A DNA stretch of 64,000 bases. Origin: JALZMG01 sp963844175 (lineage in GTDB: Bacteria; Actinomycetota; Acidimicrobiia; Acidimicrobiales; Ilumatobacteraceae). The stretch lies in the NCBI GenBank assembly GCA_963844175.1, contig CAWJNE010000001.1, positions 62,001-126,000 on the forward strand. The letters run 5' to 3'. Position numbers and translations under genes: made by a program. The notes beneath the pieces were generated by a model. It was not told the origin of the DNA. It did not search any database and was given only the letters and a program-made list of their open reading frames with translations. Shown here one piece after another: positions 1-8,800 of this stretch (position 1 is its first letter; every line of letters begins with the position of its first letter).

Positions 1-2
1 CC

Positions 3-893
3 GTCGACATCGAGACCATGCCCGGTCGCCCGTGCCCCTTCTGCCCCGGTCACGAGGAGGCGACGTTGCCGGCGTTGGAGACCGTGGACGAGGGCGGCAG
101 CTGGAAGATGCGGGTCATCCCCAACCTCTACCCGGCGTTCCGCGGCGACTCGGGGTTCGTGGTCCACCACCTCGGACCGGTCCACGTCGCCGCCGAGGCC
201 AGCGGGATCCACGAGGTCTTCGTGTACACGCCCGAGCACCGGGGCGGGCTCGACCAGCTCGATGACGAGCAGGCCGAGGAGCTGATGAACGTGCTCCAGC
301 GCCGCCTGGCCGAGCACGCTGCGCTGCCCGAGGTCCGATACACGCAGGTCATCGTCAACCACGGGCGGGAGGCCGGCGCCTCACTGGCCCACCCCCACGC
401 CCAGATCCTCGGGCTGCCGTTCGTGCCCGGCGAGATCCTCGACGAAGAGCGCGCCTTCGCCCGCTTCGCCGGCGGGTGCGTGCTGTGCACCACCGTCGAG
501 GCCGAGCTGGCGTCCGGCGACCGGGTCGTGTTCGCCGACGACGACGTCGTCTGCGTGACGCCGTACTGGAGCGGGGCGCCGTACGAGATGCTGCTCATGC
601 CACGCCGTCACGAACCGCACTTGCAGGACGCCGACCCGGCGAGCCTCCATGCGATGGGCCGCGGCATCCGCGACGCCCTCGCCCACCTGGAGGCGGGCAT
701 CGGCGACGTCGCCTACAACCTCGGCTTCCACACCGCCCCGCACGAGCACGGCGGCCAGTACCACTGGCACGTGCACCTGTGGCCGAACCTGGTGACCCAG
801 GCCGGCTTCGAGCGCGGCACCGGCGTGATGATCAACGTCATGCCGCCCGAGCGGGCCGCCGAGACGCTCCGGGCCGTGCGCACCCCCGCCTGA
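3..893 (+). CDS. galT: GalT-family sugar-phosphate nucleotidyltransferase (5' end outside window)
   Basis: Belongs to the galactose-1-phosphate uridylyltransferase branch of the HIT superfamily; GalT transfers UMP between UDP-glucose and galactose-1-phosphate through a histidine intermediate in the cytoplasm. Visible are CPFCPG at the left edge, a second CVLC pair near residue 155 (likely zinc ligands), the nucleophile motif AHPHAQI near residue 125, and a C-terminal HWHVHLWP cluster near residue 250. The frame is open to the window edge (VDIET precedes the first ATG at 18), so the true start is upstream. About 296 residues are visible against roughly 330-350 in the family. The glycosyltransferase and glucan phosphorylase downstream suggest a carbohydrate locus; the exact sugar substrate is not shown. 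Confidence 0.8.
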   Translation, partial: VDIETMPGRPCPFCPGHEEATLPALETVDEGGSWKMRVIPNLYPAFRGDSGFVVHHLGPVHVAAEASGIHEVFVYTPEHRGGLDQLDDEQAEELMNVLQRRLAEHAALPEVRYTQVIVNHGREAGASLAHPHAQILGLPFVPGEILDEERAFARFAGGCVLCTTVEAELASGDRVVFADDDVVCVTPYWSGAPYEMLLMPRRHEPHLQDADPASLHAMGRGIRDALAHLEAGIGDVAYNLGFHTAPHEHGGQYHWHVHLWPNLVTQAGFERGTGVMINVMPPERAAETLRAVRTPA

Positions 894-928
894 GGGGGCA
901 GTCGCCGAGCGAGCCGACGAGCAGCGCG

Positions 929-1381
929 GTGACGGCGATCTCCATCGGCGCCGACTACGACGCGCCGCCTGATCGAGTGTGGGAGGTCCTCGAGCCGATC
1001 GAGTCGCACGTCGACTGGATGGCTGACGCCGAGTCGATCCGCTTCCGCACCGATCAGACCCGGGGAGTCGGCACGACGTTCGAGTGCGTGACGAAGGTCG
1101 GGCCGATCCGCCTGACCGATCGGATGGAGATCACGGAGTGGGACGCCGGGCGAGCGATGGGCGTCCGCCACGACGGGCTGGTCACGGGGACCGGCCGGTT
1201 CACGCTGGAGCCCATCGACAGCGGTGAGCGGACCCGCTTCACCTGGCAGGAGGACCTGACGTTCCCGTGGTGGCTGGGTGGCCGGGTCGGTGAGCGGGTC
1301 GGCGGGCAGCAGGTCATGCGCCGGATCTGGGCCGGCAACCTCGAACGCCTGCGCCGCCTCGTCGAGCGACGCTGTTCTTGA
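929..1381 (+). CDS. SRPBCC / polyketide-cyclase-like protein
   Basis: A 150-residue protein of the SRPBCC (START-like) fold, which forms a deep hydrophobic pocket for a lipid or aromatic ligand; no reaction can be assigned. It shows the family pattern: an N-terminal beta strand plus DAPPDRVWEVLEPIESH helix, the central GVGTTFECVTKVGPI strand region, and a long C-terminal helix starting near GQQVMRRIWAGNLERL. The GTG at 929 is the first start after the galT stop, with 35 nt between them and no convincing Shine-Dalgarno sequence. It may be co-transcribed with galT. The fold assignment is from overall pattern only. Confidence 0.65.
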   Translation: MTAISIGADYDAPPDRVWEVLEPIESHVDWMADAESIRFRTDQTRGVGTTFECVTKVGPIRLTDRMEITEWDAGRAMGVRHDGLVTGTGRFTLEPIDSGERTRFTWQEDLTFPWWLGGRVGERVGGQQVMRRIWAGNLERLRRLVERRCS

Positions 1382-1410
1382 TGGCCTCGCTCGCTCCGAA
1401 GACTCCGCTC
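1380..1410 (-). repeat. 31-bp dispersed repeat, copy A
   Basis: The 31 bases here are identical to 32,648-32,678. Read on the minus strand, both contain GAGTCTTCGGAGCGAGCGAG and resemble the tandem repeat unit at 41,496-41,682 (GAGTCTTCGAAGGAGCGAAC). This copy overlaps the SRPBCC stop codon and sits in the 183-bp gap before the glycosyltransferase. The rest of that gap has further degenerate CTCGCT-rich sequence and no gene I can support. Confidence 0.6.
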
Positions 1411-1552
1411 CTCACCGCTGATCCAGGTCGCTGGGCTGCCGTGAGCTCGCTGCGCTCGCGAAGCCGTACAAGGCCGGCCTGACCTCCCGGGCTCGCTGCG
1501 TCACGAACGCTGGGGAACCCCGGTCTGACGGGGTCGTATCCAGGCGCCGTCG

Positions 1553-1558
1553 TAGTCT
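1553..1558 (+). promoter_or_regulatory. -10 box TAGTCT of a leaderless start
   Basis: TAGTCT ends 6 nt before the ATG at 1565, so transcription should begin at or next to the start codon. There is no Shine-Dalgarno sequence upstream of the ATG, and no clear -35 hexamer. Confidence 0.5.
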
Positions 1559-1564
1559 CCGACG

Positions 1565-2716
1565 ATGCGGGTGCTGATGCTCGCCTGGGAGTTCCCGCCT
1601 GCCTACGCCCGTGGGAACGCCGCGCACGTCGACGGGTTGAGCCGCGCCCTCGCCGGCGTGGGCTGCGACATCGTGCTCGCCACGCTGGCCACCACGGGGG
1701 TGCCCGACGACGTCGTCGACCGCGGCGTGCGTGTCCTGCGGGCGCGCACCGATCTGCCGTGGCTCCCGGACGACGAGCTCGTCACGCGGGTCGTGTCGGC
1801 CAACCACCACCTGGTCAAGCTGGCCACCCGCCTCGACGGCTGGGTCCCGGACATCGTCCACGCCCACGACTGGCAGGTCGCCTGGGCTGGCGACACGCTG
1901 GCCGAGCTCTGCGCGGCCCGGCTGGCGGCCACGTTCCACGCCACCGAGCGGGGCCGCCACGGTGGCCGTGTCCCGCCGGGCGAGGCGAGCACGATCCACG
2001 CCGTCGAGTCGTGGCTGGCTCATCGCGCCGACGAGGTGATCGCCAGCTCCCGGTTCATGCTGCGCGAGGTCGTCCAGGGCTTCGAGCTGGCACCGTCCCG
2101 TGCTCACCTCATCCCCAACGGCATCGACCCCACCTGGTGGGCCGACGGCCGGGACGCCAGCGAACGACGACCGCTCGTGTTCACGTGGGGACGGGTGCAG
2201 TACGAAAAGGGCTTCCAGGTGCTGGCCCGGGCGATGCGGCTGCTGCGCGCCCGCCGCCCCGACGTCGAGTGCGTGATCGGCGGACGGGGCAGCTACCTGC
2301 CGGAGCTGCAGTCGCAGATCGACCTGGAGGGCGTCAGCGATCTCGTGCACCTGCCCGGCTACCTTCCCGACGACCACCTGCGCGACACGCTCCACCGCGC
2401 CGGCTGCGTGGTCATCCCGTCGCTCTACGAGCCGTTCGGGATCGTCGCCCTCGAGGCGCTGGCCGGCGGTGCGCCGCTGATCGTCGCCGAGACCGGCGGC
2501 CTGGCCGAGCTGGTCGACGGGACGGGCGCCGGCCTGACGTTCGAGCCGGGCAACGCCGCCCAGCTGGCGTCGTGCATCGAGCGGGTGCTGGAGGACCCGG
2601 CGCTGGCCGACGACATGCGCCGCCGCGGCGCCGACCTCCTGGCCGAGCGCTACTCGTGGGACGCCATCGCCGCCGCCACCTCCGCCGTCTACCTCCGCCA
2701 CCCCTCCATGCCGTGA
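1565..2716 (+). CDS. GT4-family glycosyltransferase (glycogen synthase-like)
   Basis: A 383-residue GT-B glycosyltransferase of family GT4. The N-terminal Rossmann domain begins MRVLMLAWEFPP and contains HAHDWQ near residue 100. The C-terminal domain has the donor-site region TWGRVQYEKGF, the glycine loop GGRGS, and the E-x7-E motif in EPFGIVALEALAGGAPLIV near residue 290, which in GT4 enzymes contacts the nucleotide sugar. Retaining sugar transfer from an NDP-sugar is expected. Position directly before glucan phosphorylase (stop at 2716, next start 2796) makes an ADP-glucose-dependent glycogen/maltosyl enzyme attractive, but acceptor and donor are inferred. ATG 1565 is supported by the -10 box 6 nt upstream. 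Confidence 0.8.
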   Translation: MRVLMLAWEFPPAYARGNAAHVDGLSRALAGVGCDIVLATLATTGVPDDVVDRGVRVLRARTDLPWLPDDELVTRVVSANHHLVKLATRLDGWVPDIVHAHDWQVAWAGDTLAELCAARLAATFHATERGRHGGRVPPGEASTIHAVESWLAHRADEVIASSRFMLREVVQGFELAPSRAHLIPNGIDPTWWADGRDASERRPLVFTWGRVQYEKGFQVLARAMRLLRARRPDVECVIGGRGSYLPELQSQIDLEGVSDLVHLPGYLPDDHLRDTLHRAGCVVIPSLYEPFGIVALEALAGGAPLIVAETGGLAELVDGTGAGLTFEPGNAAQLASCIERVLEDPALADDMRRRGADLLAERYSWDAIAAATSAVYLRHPSMP

Positions 2717-2795
2717 GGTGCTGACGAGGATCCGGTACGGAACGCCCTACCGGTCGCGGCGTCAAAACGCGACGGCGGCGTACGCTGCGCGGCCC

Positions 2796-5252
2796 ATGCG
2801 CCCGGTCCGTCGGCTCGAGGTCCTGCCCGCCCTGCCCGCCGCGCTGGCTGCGCTGCCGGAGCTCACGACGAACCTCCACTGGACCTGGGATCAGGAGGCG
2901 ACCCGGCTGTTCGGGCGGCTGTGGCCGGGATGGCGCCCCGGCGTCGCCCACCCGGCCGAGATGCTGCGCACCACGAGCCCGGCTCGCCTGGCCGAACTGG
3001 CCGCCGACGCCAGCGTCGTCGACGACCTCGGCGCGGTGTCCCGTCGCCTGCGCACGGCGCTGACGTCCACCTCGTGGTTCGACTCGCGCCCGGGCTCGCC
3101 GCTGCGCACCGTCGCCTACTTCTCGCCGGAGTTCGGCATCAGCGAGGCCCTCCCCCAGTACTCCGGCGGGCTGGGTGTCCTCGCCGGCGACCACCTCAAG
3201 GCGGCGTCGGACCTCGGCGTGCCGCTCGTCGGCATCGGCCTGCTGTACACGGAGGGCTACTTCCGCCAACGCCTCGACGGCGACGGGTGGCAGCAGGAGA
3301 GCGTCGTCGAGTTCGACCCCCGATCGCTCGGCCTGGCCGATACCGGCGTCGAGATCACCGTCGACCTCGCCGGTGATCCGGTGCGCGCCCACGTGTGGCG
3401 GGCCGACGTCGGGCGCATCCGGCTGTACCTGCTCGACACCGAGGTGGCCGGCAACTCGCCCGACGGCATCGCCGTCACCGATCGCCTGTACGGCGGCGAC
3501 CAGCACCACCGCCTGCGCCAGGAGATCGTCCTCGGCATCGGCGGCGTCCGGGCCCTGCGGGCGCTGGACATCGATCCCGACGTCTTCCACACCAACGAGG
3601 GCCACGCCGGGTTCCTCGGCCTGGAGCGCATCCGCGAGCTGGTCGGCGGTGGCCTCCCGTTCGCCGCCGCCGTCGAGGTCGTGCGTGGCGGCGGCGTCTT
3701 CACCACGCACACACCGGTGCCAGCCGGCATCGACCGCTTCCCTCGCGAGCTGATGGTGCGCTACTTCTCCGGGTTCGCCGCCGAGTGCGGGATCACGTTC
3801 GACGAGCTGCTGGACCTCGGTCGAGCGCCCGACGGCACGGCAGACGAGTTCAACATGGCGGTGATGGGTCTGCGGTTGGCCGGACGCTCCAATGGCGTCG
3901 CCCGCCTGCACGGCGCGGTCAGCCGGCGGATGTTCAGCGGGCTGTGGCCCGGGCTCGGCGTGGACGAGGTGCCGATCGGCTCGATCACCAACGGGGTGCA
4001 CGGGCGGACGTGGGTGTCGGCCCGCGTCGACGCGCTGCTGACGCGCGTCGTCGGCGACGACTGGCCGGGCGCCGACGCCGAGCGCTGGGCGCGCGCCGCC
4101 GATGTCGACCCGTTGGAGGTGTGGGCGGCGCTCAACGACGGTCGGGCCGAACTGGTCCGGCTGGCCCGCCGACGCCTCGGCGCCGACGTCTTGCACCCGC
4201 GCCGGCTGACGATCGGGTTCGCCCGGCGCTTCGCCACCTACAAGCGGGCGACGCTGCTGCTCTCTGATCCCGAGCGGCTGCGCCGCCTGCTGCACCACCC
4301 CGAGCGTCCGGTGCAGTTCGTGTTCGCCGGCAAGGCCCACCCGGCCGACCAGCCGGGCAAGGAGCTGATCCAGCGCATCGAGCAGTTCGCCCGCCAGGCC
4401 GACGTGCGCGACCGCTTCGTCTTCCTCGCCGACTACGACATGTCGATCGCCCGCACGATGTACCACGGGTGCGACGTCTGGCTGAACACGCCGCGCCGTC
4501 CGCTCGAGGCCTGCGGGACGAGCGGGATGAAGGCCGCCCTCAACGGCGCGCTGAACTGCAGCATCCTCGACGGCTGGTGGGACGAGTGCTTCGACGGGAC
4601 GAACGGGTGGGCCATCGAGTCGGCCGAGGACGATCCGGACCCCGACCGCCGCGACCAGCGGGAGGCGTCGAGCCTGTTCTCGATCCTCGAGCAGGAGGTG
4701 GCGCGGGCGTTCTACGACCGCGACCTCGACGGCGTGCCGCGGGCGTGGATCGACCGGGTGAGCGCCGGCTGGACCTCACTCGGCCCGCGGATCACGGCGG
4801 CGCGGATGGTGCGTGACTACACGACCACGCTCTACGAGCCGGCGGCGGCGACCGGCGAGCTGCTGTGCGCCGACGACGGGAAGCCGGCCGTCGAGTTGGC
4901 GGCCTGGCGCCAACGCGTCGTCGACGCGTGGCCGGGTGTCGCGATCACTGCCGTGGACGTCGACGTCGACGACGCCCCGGCCGGGGCGACGAGGCCGGTG
5001 ACGGTCACGGTCGAGCCGGGCGGACTGTCACCCGACGACGTGCGGGTGGAGGTCGTCCACGGACCGCTCGGTCACGACGGGGAGTTCCGCCGCGACCTGG
5101 TCGTGTCGGAGCTGCACGCGCTCGAGGCCACCACCTACGCCGGCGAGATCGTCGTCGGCCTACCCGGCGCCTACGGCGTCACGGCGCGGGTCATCCCGGT
5201 CCACCCCGGCCTGGCGACCGCCTTCGACCTCGGATTGGTCGCCTGGGCCTGA
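2796..5252 (+). CDS. glgP: Alpha-glucan phosphorylase (glycogen phosphorylase family)
   Basis: An 818-residue PLP-dependent phosphorylase that releases glucose-1-phosphate from alpha-1,4-glucans in the cytoplasm. It has the N-terminal DUF3417-type region (LEVLPALPAALAALPEL..NLHWTWD) typical of the short bacterial alpha-glucan phosphorylase branch, the TVAYFSPEFGISEALPQYSGG segment, and near residue 570 the PLP region EACGTSGMKAALNGAL, where the lysine forms the Schiff base. The frame is open upstream to 2718, but ATG 2796 matches the family N-terminus and has TACGCT 9 nt upstream. Likely works with the GT4 enzyme just before it in glycogen turnover. Confidence 0.9.
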   Translation: MRPVRRLEVLPALPAALAALPELTTNLHWTWDQEATRLFGRLWPGWRPGVAHPAEMLRTTSPARLAELAADASVVDDLGAVSRRLRTALTSTSWFDSRPGSPLRTVAYFSPEFGISEALPQYSGGLGVLAGDHLKAASDLGVPLVGIGLLYTEGYFRQRLDGDGWQQESVVEFDPRSLGLADTGVEITVDLAGDPVRAHVWRADVGRIRLYLLDTEVAGNSPDGIAVTDRLYGGDQHHRLRQEIVLGIGGVRALRALDIDPDVFHTNEGHAGFLGLERIRELVGGGLPFAAAVEVVRGGGVFTTHTPVPAGIDRFPRELMVRYFSGFAAECGITFDELLDLGRAPDGTADEFNMAVMGLRLAGRSNGVARLHGAVSRRMFSGLWPGLGVDEVPIGSITNGVHGRTWVSARVDALLTRVVGDDWPGADAERWARAADVDPLEVWAALNDGRAELVRLARRRLGADVLHPRRLTIGFARRFATYKRATLLLSDPERLRRLLHHPERPVQFVFAGKAHPADQPGKELIQRIEQFARQADVRDRFVFLADYDMSIARTMYHGCDVWLNTPRRPLEACGTSGMKAALNGALNCSILDGWWDECFDGTNGWAIESAEDDPDPDRRDQREASSLFSILEQEVARAFYDRDLDGVPRAWIDRVSAGWTSLGPRITAARMVRDYTTTLYEPAAATGELLCADDGKPAVELAAWRQRVVDAWPGVAITAVDVDVDDAPAGATRPVTVTVEPGGLSPDDVRVEVVHGPLGHDGEFRRDLVVSELHALEATTYAGEIVVGLPGAYGVTARVIPVHPGLATAFDLGLVAWA

Positions 5253-5348
5253 TCGAAGATCATCGACCGGCACGGTTCCCGAGCGTTGCTCGGCGCAGCG
5301 GCAACACGACCACCGGCCGATTCGTCGGCGAGGCACCGCGGCGAGCCG

Positions 5349-6224
5349 CTATTCAGCGTGGTTGAACTGGACGATGGCGAACCACAGCAGGGCGAGGCCG
5401 ACGACGACGACCACCAGCACCTGGGCGACGATCGGGACCTCCCAGCCGAACCACTCGAGCGGCGGGTTGAGCCGGGCCAGTGCCTCGGGCGGTGCGTCGA
5501 GGACGTCGAACACGGCGCTGCGGATGGCGTGCACGGCGTACGTCACCGGGTTGAGCAGGGTGGCGACCTCCAGCCACGTCGGCAGGCTGCTGACCGGGTA
5601 CAGCGCCGCCGAGAGGAACGACAGCGGCAGGATCAGCATCTGCATCACGCCCATCATCGACTGGATCTGCTGCACCCGGGCGGCGATCACCAGGCCGACT
5701 GCGCACAGCGCGAACGACAGCAGGAACAGCTCGCCGATGAGGACGACGATCATCATCGGGTCGTACGGCACACCGACGGTGCCGGCCAGGGCCAGGATGA
5801 TCAGGCTCTGCGCCGTCGCAACGGTCGCGCCGCCGAGCGCCTTGCCGACGAGGATCGAGCCCCGCCGGATGGGCGCCACGAGCATCTCGCGCAGGAACCC
5901 GAACTCGCGGTCCCACACGATCGACGCCGCCGAGAACGTCGCCGTGAACAGCACCGAGGTCGCCAGGATGCCCGGGAACATGAACGTCTTGAGGTCCACG
6001 CCGCCCGTCGAGCTGTCGGTGAGGGTCGACAGCCCGGTGCCCAGCACGTAGAGGAACAGCACGGGCTGCACCAGCGCGGCGACGGCCCGCAGGTGGTCCT
6101 GCCCGAACCGGAGCAGCTCGCGCTGCCAGACGATCTTCACGCCCCGCCAGTCCTGGCGCAGCCCGCTGTCGACGACGCGCACCGACGCCACCGTCGGTCG
6201 GGATGTGGTTGCGGTCGCCGTCAT
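5349..6224 (-). CDS. ABC-2 type exporter permease (DrrB-like)
   Basis: A 291-residue ABC-2 membrane protein with a cytoplasmic N-terminus of about 45 residues and about six hydrophobic segments beginning at AVAALVQPVLFLYVLG. The conserved ABC-2 stretch FGFLREMLVAPIRRGSILVGK near residue 110 is present, as is the late NPVTYAVHAIR motif. It forms a transporter with the ATPase encoded just upstream: the ATPase stop and this ATG share one base (TGATG), so translation is probably coupled. DrrAB-type pairs commonly export drugs or lipids; the substrate here is unknown. The converging glucan phosphorylase gene ends about 100 bp away. Confidence 0.85.
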   Translation of the reverse strand: MTATATTSRPTVASVRVVDSGLRQDWRGVKIVWQRELLRFGQDHLRAVAALVQPVLFLYVLGTGLSTLTDSSTGGVDLKTFMFPGILATSVLFTATFSAASIVWDREFGFLREMLVAPIRRGSILVGKALGGATVATAQSLIILALAGTVGVPYDPMMIVVLIGELFLLSFALCAVGLVIAARVQQIQSMMGVMQMLILPLSFLSAALYPVSSLPTWLEVATLLNPVTYAVHAIRSAVFDVLDAPPEALARLNPPLEWFGWEVPIVAQVLVVVVVGLALLWFAIVQFNHAE

Positions 6225-7222
6225 CAGCGCCTCCCTGCGTTGACGAAGTTGCGCATGTTGTCGACGCTCGTCGCCTCGGCGTCGCGGATCGTGCGACCCG
6301 TGTACTCCATGAACACGTCGTCCAGCGACGGCCGGGCCACCGAGACCGACTTGATGGGCAGCCCGAGCTCGGCGAACAGCCGGGGCACGAAGTGCTCGCC
6401 GTCAGGCACGCCGAACGTCACCAGCCCGTCGCGCACCTCGGCTTCGATCCCGAACTGCTCGGCGAGGGCGAGGATGGCGGCCTCGTCGTCATCGGTCGAG
6501 ATGCACACCCGATCGGTGCCGACGCTGGCCTTCAAGTTCGCCGGCGTGTCGAGCACGACGATCTTGCCGGCGTCCATGATGGCGATCCGCTCGCAGTTCT
6601 CGGCCTCGTCCATGTAGTGCGTCGTGAGGAAGATGGTGATGTCCTCGCGCTGGCGCAGCTCCTCGATGTAGCCCCAGATGCTCGACCGCGTCTGCGGGTC
6701 GAGGCCGACGGTGGGCTCGTCGAGGAACAGCACCCGCGGCGAGTGCATCAGCCCGCGGGCGATCTCCAGGCGCCGGCGCATGCCGCCCGAGAAGGTCTGC
6801 ACCTTGCTCGTGCGGCGTTCCCACAGCCCGACCATCTCGAGCACCTCGCGCATGCGGTCGGGCACGGCGGACCGCGGGATGCCGTACAGCTCGGCGTGGA
6901 AGCGCAGGTTCTGCTCGGCCGACAGGTACACGTCGAGCGTCGTGTCCTGGAAGACGAGCCCGATGTGGCGGCGCACGTCGATCCGCTCGCCGACGATGTC
7001 GAACCCGGCGACACGCGCCGATCCGGCCGTCGGGTCGGCCAGGGTGCAGAGCATCTTGATGGTCGTCGACTTGCCCGCGCCGTTCGGCCCGAGGAAGCCG
7101 AACACCTCACCGGGGGCGACCTCGAAGGAGACCCCGTCGACCGCCGTCAGCGTGCCGTAGCGCTTGACCAGCCCGTCGACCTCGATCGCCGACGGGGGTC
7201 GCTGACCGTTGCCGTCGACCAT
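6224..7222 (-). CDS. ABC transporter ATPase (DrrA-like)
   Basis: A 332-residue ATP-binding subunit. Walker A is GPNGAGKST near residue 45, the signature is FSGGMRRRLEIARGL, Walker B is RVLFLDEPTVGLDPQ, and the switch histidine is in TTHYMDEAE. A C-terminal extension of about 80 residues after the NBD ends in the DrrA-type tail SVARPSLDDVFMEYTGR. The frame is open upstream to 7387, but ATG 7222 (MVDGNGQ) gives the normal N-terminus and leaves the intergenic control region free. Powers the permease encoded immediately downstream. Divergent from the MarR gene, which probably controls it. Confidence 0.9.
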   Translation of the reverse strand: MVDGNGQRPPSAIEVDGLVKRYGTLTAVDGVSFEVAPGEVFGFLGPNGAGKSTTIKMLCTLADPTAGSARVAGFDIVGERIDVRRHIGLVFQDTTLDVYLSAEQNLRFHAELYGIPRSAVPDRMREVLEMVGLWERRTSKVQTFSGGMRRRLEIARGLMHSPRVLFLDEPTVGLDPQTRSSIWGYIEELRQREDITIFLTTHYMDEAENCERIAIMDAGKIVVLDTPANLKASVGTDRVCISTDDDEAAILALAEQFGIEAEVRDGLVTFGVPDGEHFVPRLFAELGLPIKSVSVARPSLDDVFMEYTGRTIRDAEATSVDNMRNFVNAGRR

Positions 7223-7230
7223 CGCTGGAG

Positions 7231-7275
7231 TTGACACTTGCAACTGTTGATCGTTGATACTTGCCACGATATGGT
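7231..7275 (+). promoter_or_regulatory. MarR-gene promoter with flanking direct repeats (probable operator)
   Basis: TTGATC (7247-7252), a 17-nt spacer and TATGGT (7270-7275) lead 7 nt later to the GTG of the MarR gene. Two copies of TTGAYACTTGC (7231-7241 and 7254-7264, start-to-start 23 bp) flank and overlap the -35, and CAACTGTTG (7241-7249) is a perfect small palindrome between them. Placement in the 60-bp gap between the divergent ATPase and MarR genes makes this the likely MarR binding site; that function is inferred. Confidence 0.55.
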
Positions 7276-7282
7276 CTGAGTC

Positions 7283-7768
7283 GTGGCACGTCAACTCGCC
7301 GCCGCGATCGACCCGGTGATCGTCTCCGAGCCCGACGTCGTCGGCCTGGCGTTCCGCCTCGCTGGCCGCATCCGCCAGGAGTTCCACGCGCAGATGGTCG
7401 GCGAGCGGTGGGCCGTCGACGCCCAGCTGCGCCCCGGCTGCTTCGGGGTGCTGCGCGCCGTCGGCGGCGCCGAGCGACCCATGTCACAGCGCGACGTGAG
7501 TCAGGCGATCGGCATCGATGCGAGCGACGTCGTCGACCTCGTCGATCGCCTGGAACGGGCCGGCTTCCTGCGCCGCCGCCGTCACGACCGGGACCGCCGG
7601 CGCAACGTGCTCGAGGTCACTACGCAGGGGCGACGGGCGATCGAGCGCTTCGAGGCCGTGTCGAGGCGGGTCGACGACCTGATCCTCGAGCCGCTGGAAG
7701 CCGGCGACCGCACCGTCCTGCGCCAGTTGCTCCTGCGCCTCGTCGATCACTGGGAACCCCCCGGCTGA
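7283..7768 (+). CDS. MarR-family transcriptional regulator
   Basis: A 161-residue MarR winged-helix repressor. The N-terminal helix VVGLAFRLAGRIRQEFHAQM leads into the wHTH with MSQRDVSQAIGIDASDVVDLVDRLERAGFLRRRRHDRDRRRNVLEVT (quoted segment by function: recognition helix then wing), and a C-terminal dimerization helix LLRQLLLRLVD-like follows. It lies between two DrrAB-type transporters, one on each strand, consistent with a local efflux regulator responding to a small phenolic or drug-like ligand. GTG 7283 is chosen because TATGGT lies 7 nt upstream and no Shine-Dalgarno is present. Confidence 0.85.
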   Translation: MARQLAAAIDPVIVSEPDVVGLAFRLAGRIRQEFHAQMVGERWAVDAQLRPGCFGVLRAVGGAERPMSQRDVSQAIGIDASDVVDLVDRLERAGFLRRRRHDRDRRRNVLEVTTQGRRAIERFEAVSRRVDDLILEPLEAGDRTVLRQLLLRLVDHWEPPG

Positions 7769-7785
7769 CGCTGACACCCCCTCGA

Positions 7786-7791
7786 TATGGT
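7786..7791 (+). promoter_or_regulatory. -10 box TATGGT of a leaderless start
   Basis: The sequence GATATGGTC here repeats the arrangement at the MarR gene (GATATGGTC at 7268-7276). TATGGT ends 7 nt before GTG 7799. This favours GTG 7799 over the in-frame ATG at 7787, which overlaps the box itself. Confidence 0.5.
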
Positions 7792-7798
7792 CGACCGG

Positions 7799-8800
7799 GT
7801 GACCTCCACCCCCGATGTCGCGGTGCGCGCCGACGACCTCTACAAGACCTTCGGCGAGACCAAGGCGCTGGCCGGTGTCAGCTTCCAGGTCGAGCGGGCC
7901 AAGGTCGTGGGGCTGCTCGGACCGAACGGCGCCGGCAAGACCACGGCGGTGCGCGTGCTGACCACGTTGGTCCGCCCCGACTCCGGGCGGGCGTTCATCG
8001 ACGGCATCGACGTGCTCGCCGACCCGATGCGGGCCAAGTCGCGCATCGGCCTCACCGGTCAGTACGCCGCCGTGGACGAGCGGCTCACCGGGTTCGAGAA
8101 CCTCGAGCACGTCGGCCGCCTGTACCACCTGCCGATCGCCGAGGCGAAGCGGCGCGGGCACGAGCTGCTCGAGCGGTTCGGGCTGACCGAGGCCGGGAGC
8201 CGGGTGGTCAAGGGCTACTCGGGCGGCATGCGGCGGCGGCTGGACATTGCCATGAGCCTGATCGCCCGGCCGTCGGTGCTCTTCCTCGACGAGCCGACCA
8301 CGGGCCTCGACCCGCGTAGCCGGCTCGGGGTCTGGGATCTCATCGAGGAGCTGGTCCGCGGCGGCACCACCACCCTGCTCACGACCCAGTACCTCGACGA
8401 GGCCGACCGGCTGGCCGACGAGGTCGTCGTCATCGACCACGGCTCCGTCATCGCCACCGGGACGCCGCAGCTGCTCAAGGAGCAGGTCGGCGGCGACCGC
8501 ATCGAGCTGACCTTCCCCGGGCCGGTCGAGCTCGGGTCCGTCATGACGGCCCTGCACGGGCGCACGTGCGGTGAGCCGACCGTGACCGACGACGGCCGGC
8601 GCATCGTCGTGGGCGTCAACGAGCTGGAGGGCATCGTCCCGGCGGCGGTTCGCCAGCTCGACGCGGCCGACATCGCGCTGGTCGACGTCGTCGCCCGCGA
8701 GTCGACGCTCGACGACGTCTTCTTCGCCCTCACCGGCCACGCCGCCGAGGATCAACTGGTCGAGGACCCCACCGCCGAGCGCCAGGAGGCGAACGCGTGA
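7799..8800 (+). CDS. ABC transporter ATPase (DrrA-like), second system
   Basis: A 333-residue ATPase subunit with Walker A LLGPNGAGKTT near residue 41, signature YSGGMRRRLDIAMSL, Walker B SVLFLDEPTTGLDPRSR, and a glutamine in the switch position (TTQYLDEAD), as in DrrA. The C-terminal DrrA-type domain ends with ESTLDDVFFALTG. It follows the MarR gene by 30 nt and overlaps the next permease by GTGA, so the three genes can form one unit, although it also has its own -10. Expected to energize multidrug or lipid export with the permease below. Confidence 0.9.
   Translation: MTSTPDVAVRADDLYKTFGETKALAGVSFQVERAKVVGLLGPNGAGKTTAVRVLTTLVRPDSGRAFIDGIDVLADPMRAKSRIGLTGQYAAVDERLTGFENLEHVGRLYHLPIAEAKRRGHELLERFGLTEAGSRVVKGYSGGMRRRLDIAMSLIARPSVLFLDEPTTGLDPRSRLGVWDLIEELVRGGTTTLLTTQYLDEADRLADEVVVIDHGSVIATGTPQLLKEQVGGDRIELTFPGPVELGSVMTALHGRTCGEPTVTDDGRRIVVGVNELEGIVPAAVRQLDAADIALVDVVARESTLDDVFFALTGHAAEDQLVEDPTAERQEANA

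Noticed and set aside
1382..1564. Decayed gene or insertion sequence in the gap before the glycosyltransferase
   Set aside because: Only the 31-bp repeat and CTCGCT-rich sequence are visible; no transposase fragment or terminal repeats.
2412..4466. 684-codon open frame on the minus strand antisense to the glucan phosphorylase
   Set aside because: High-GC sequence leaves antisense frames open; the translation is His/Arg/Gly-rich without domains, and the sense strand encodes a clear GlgP.
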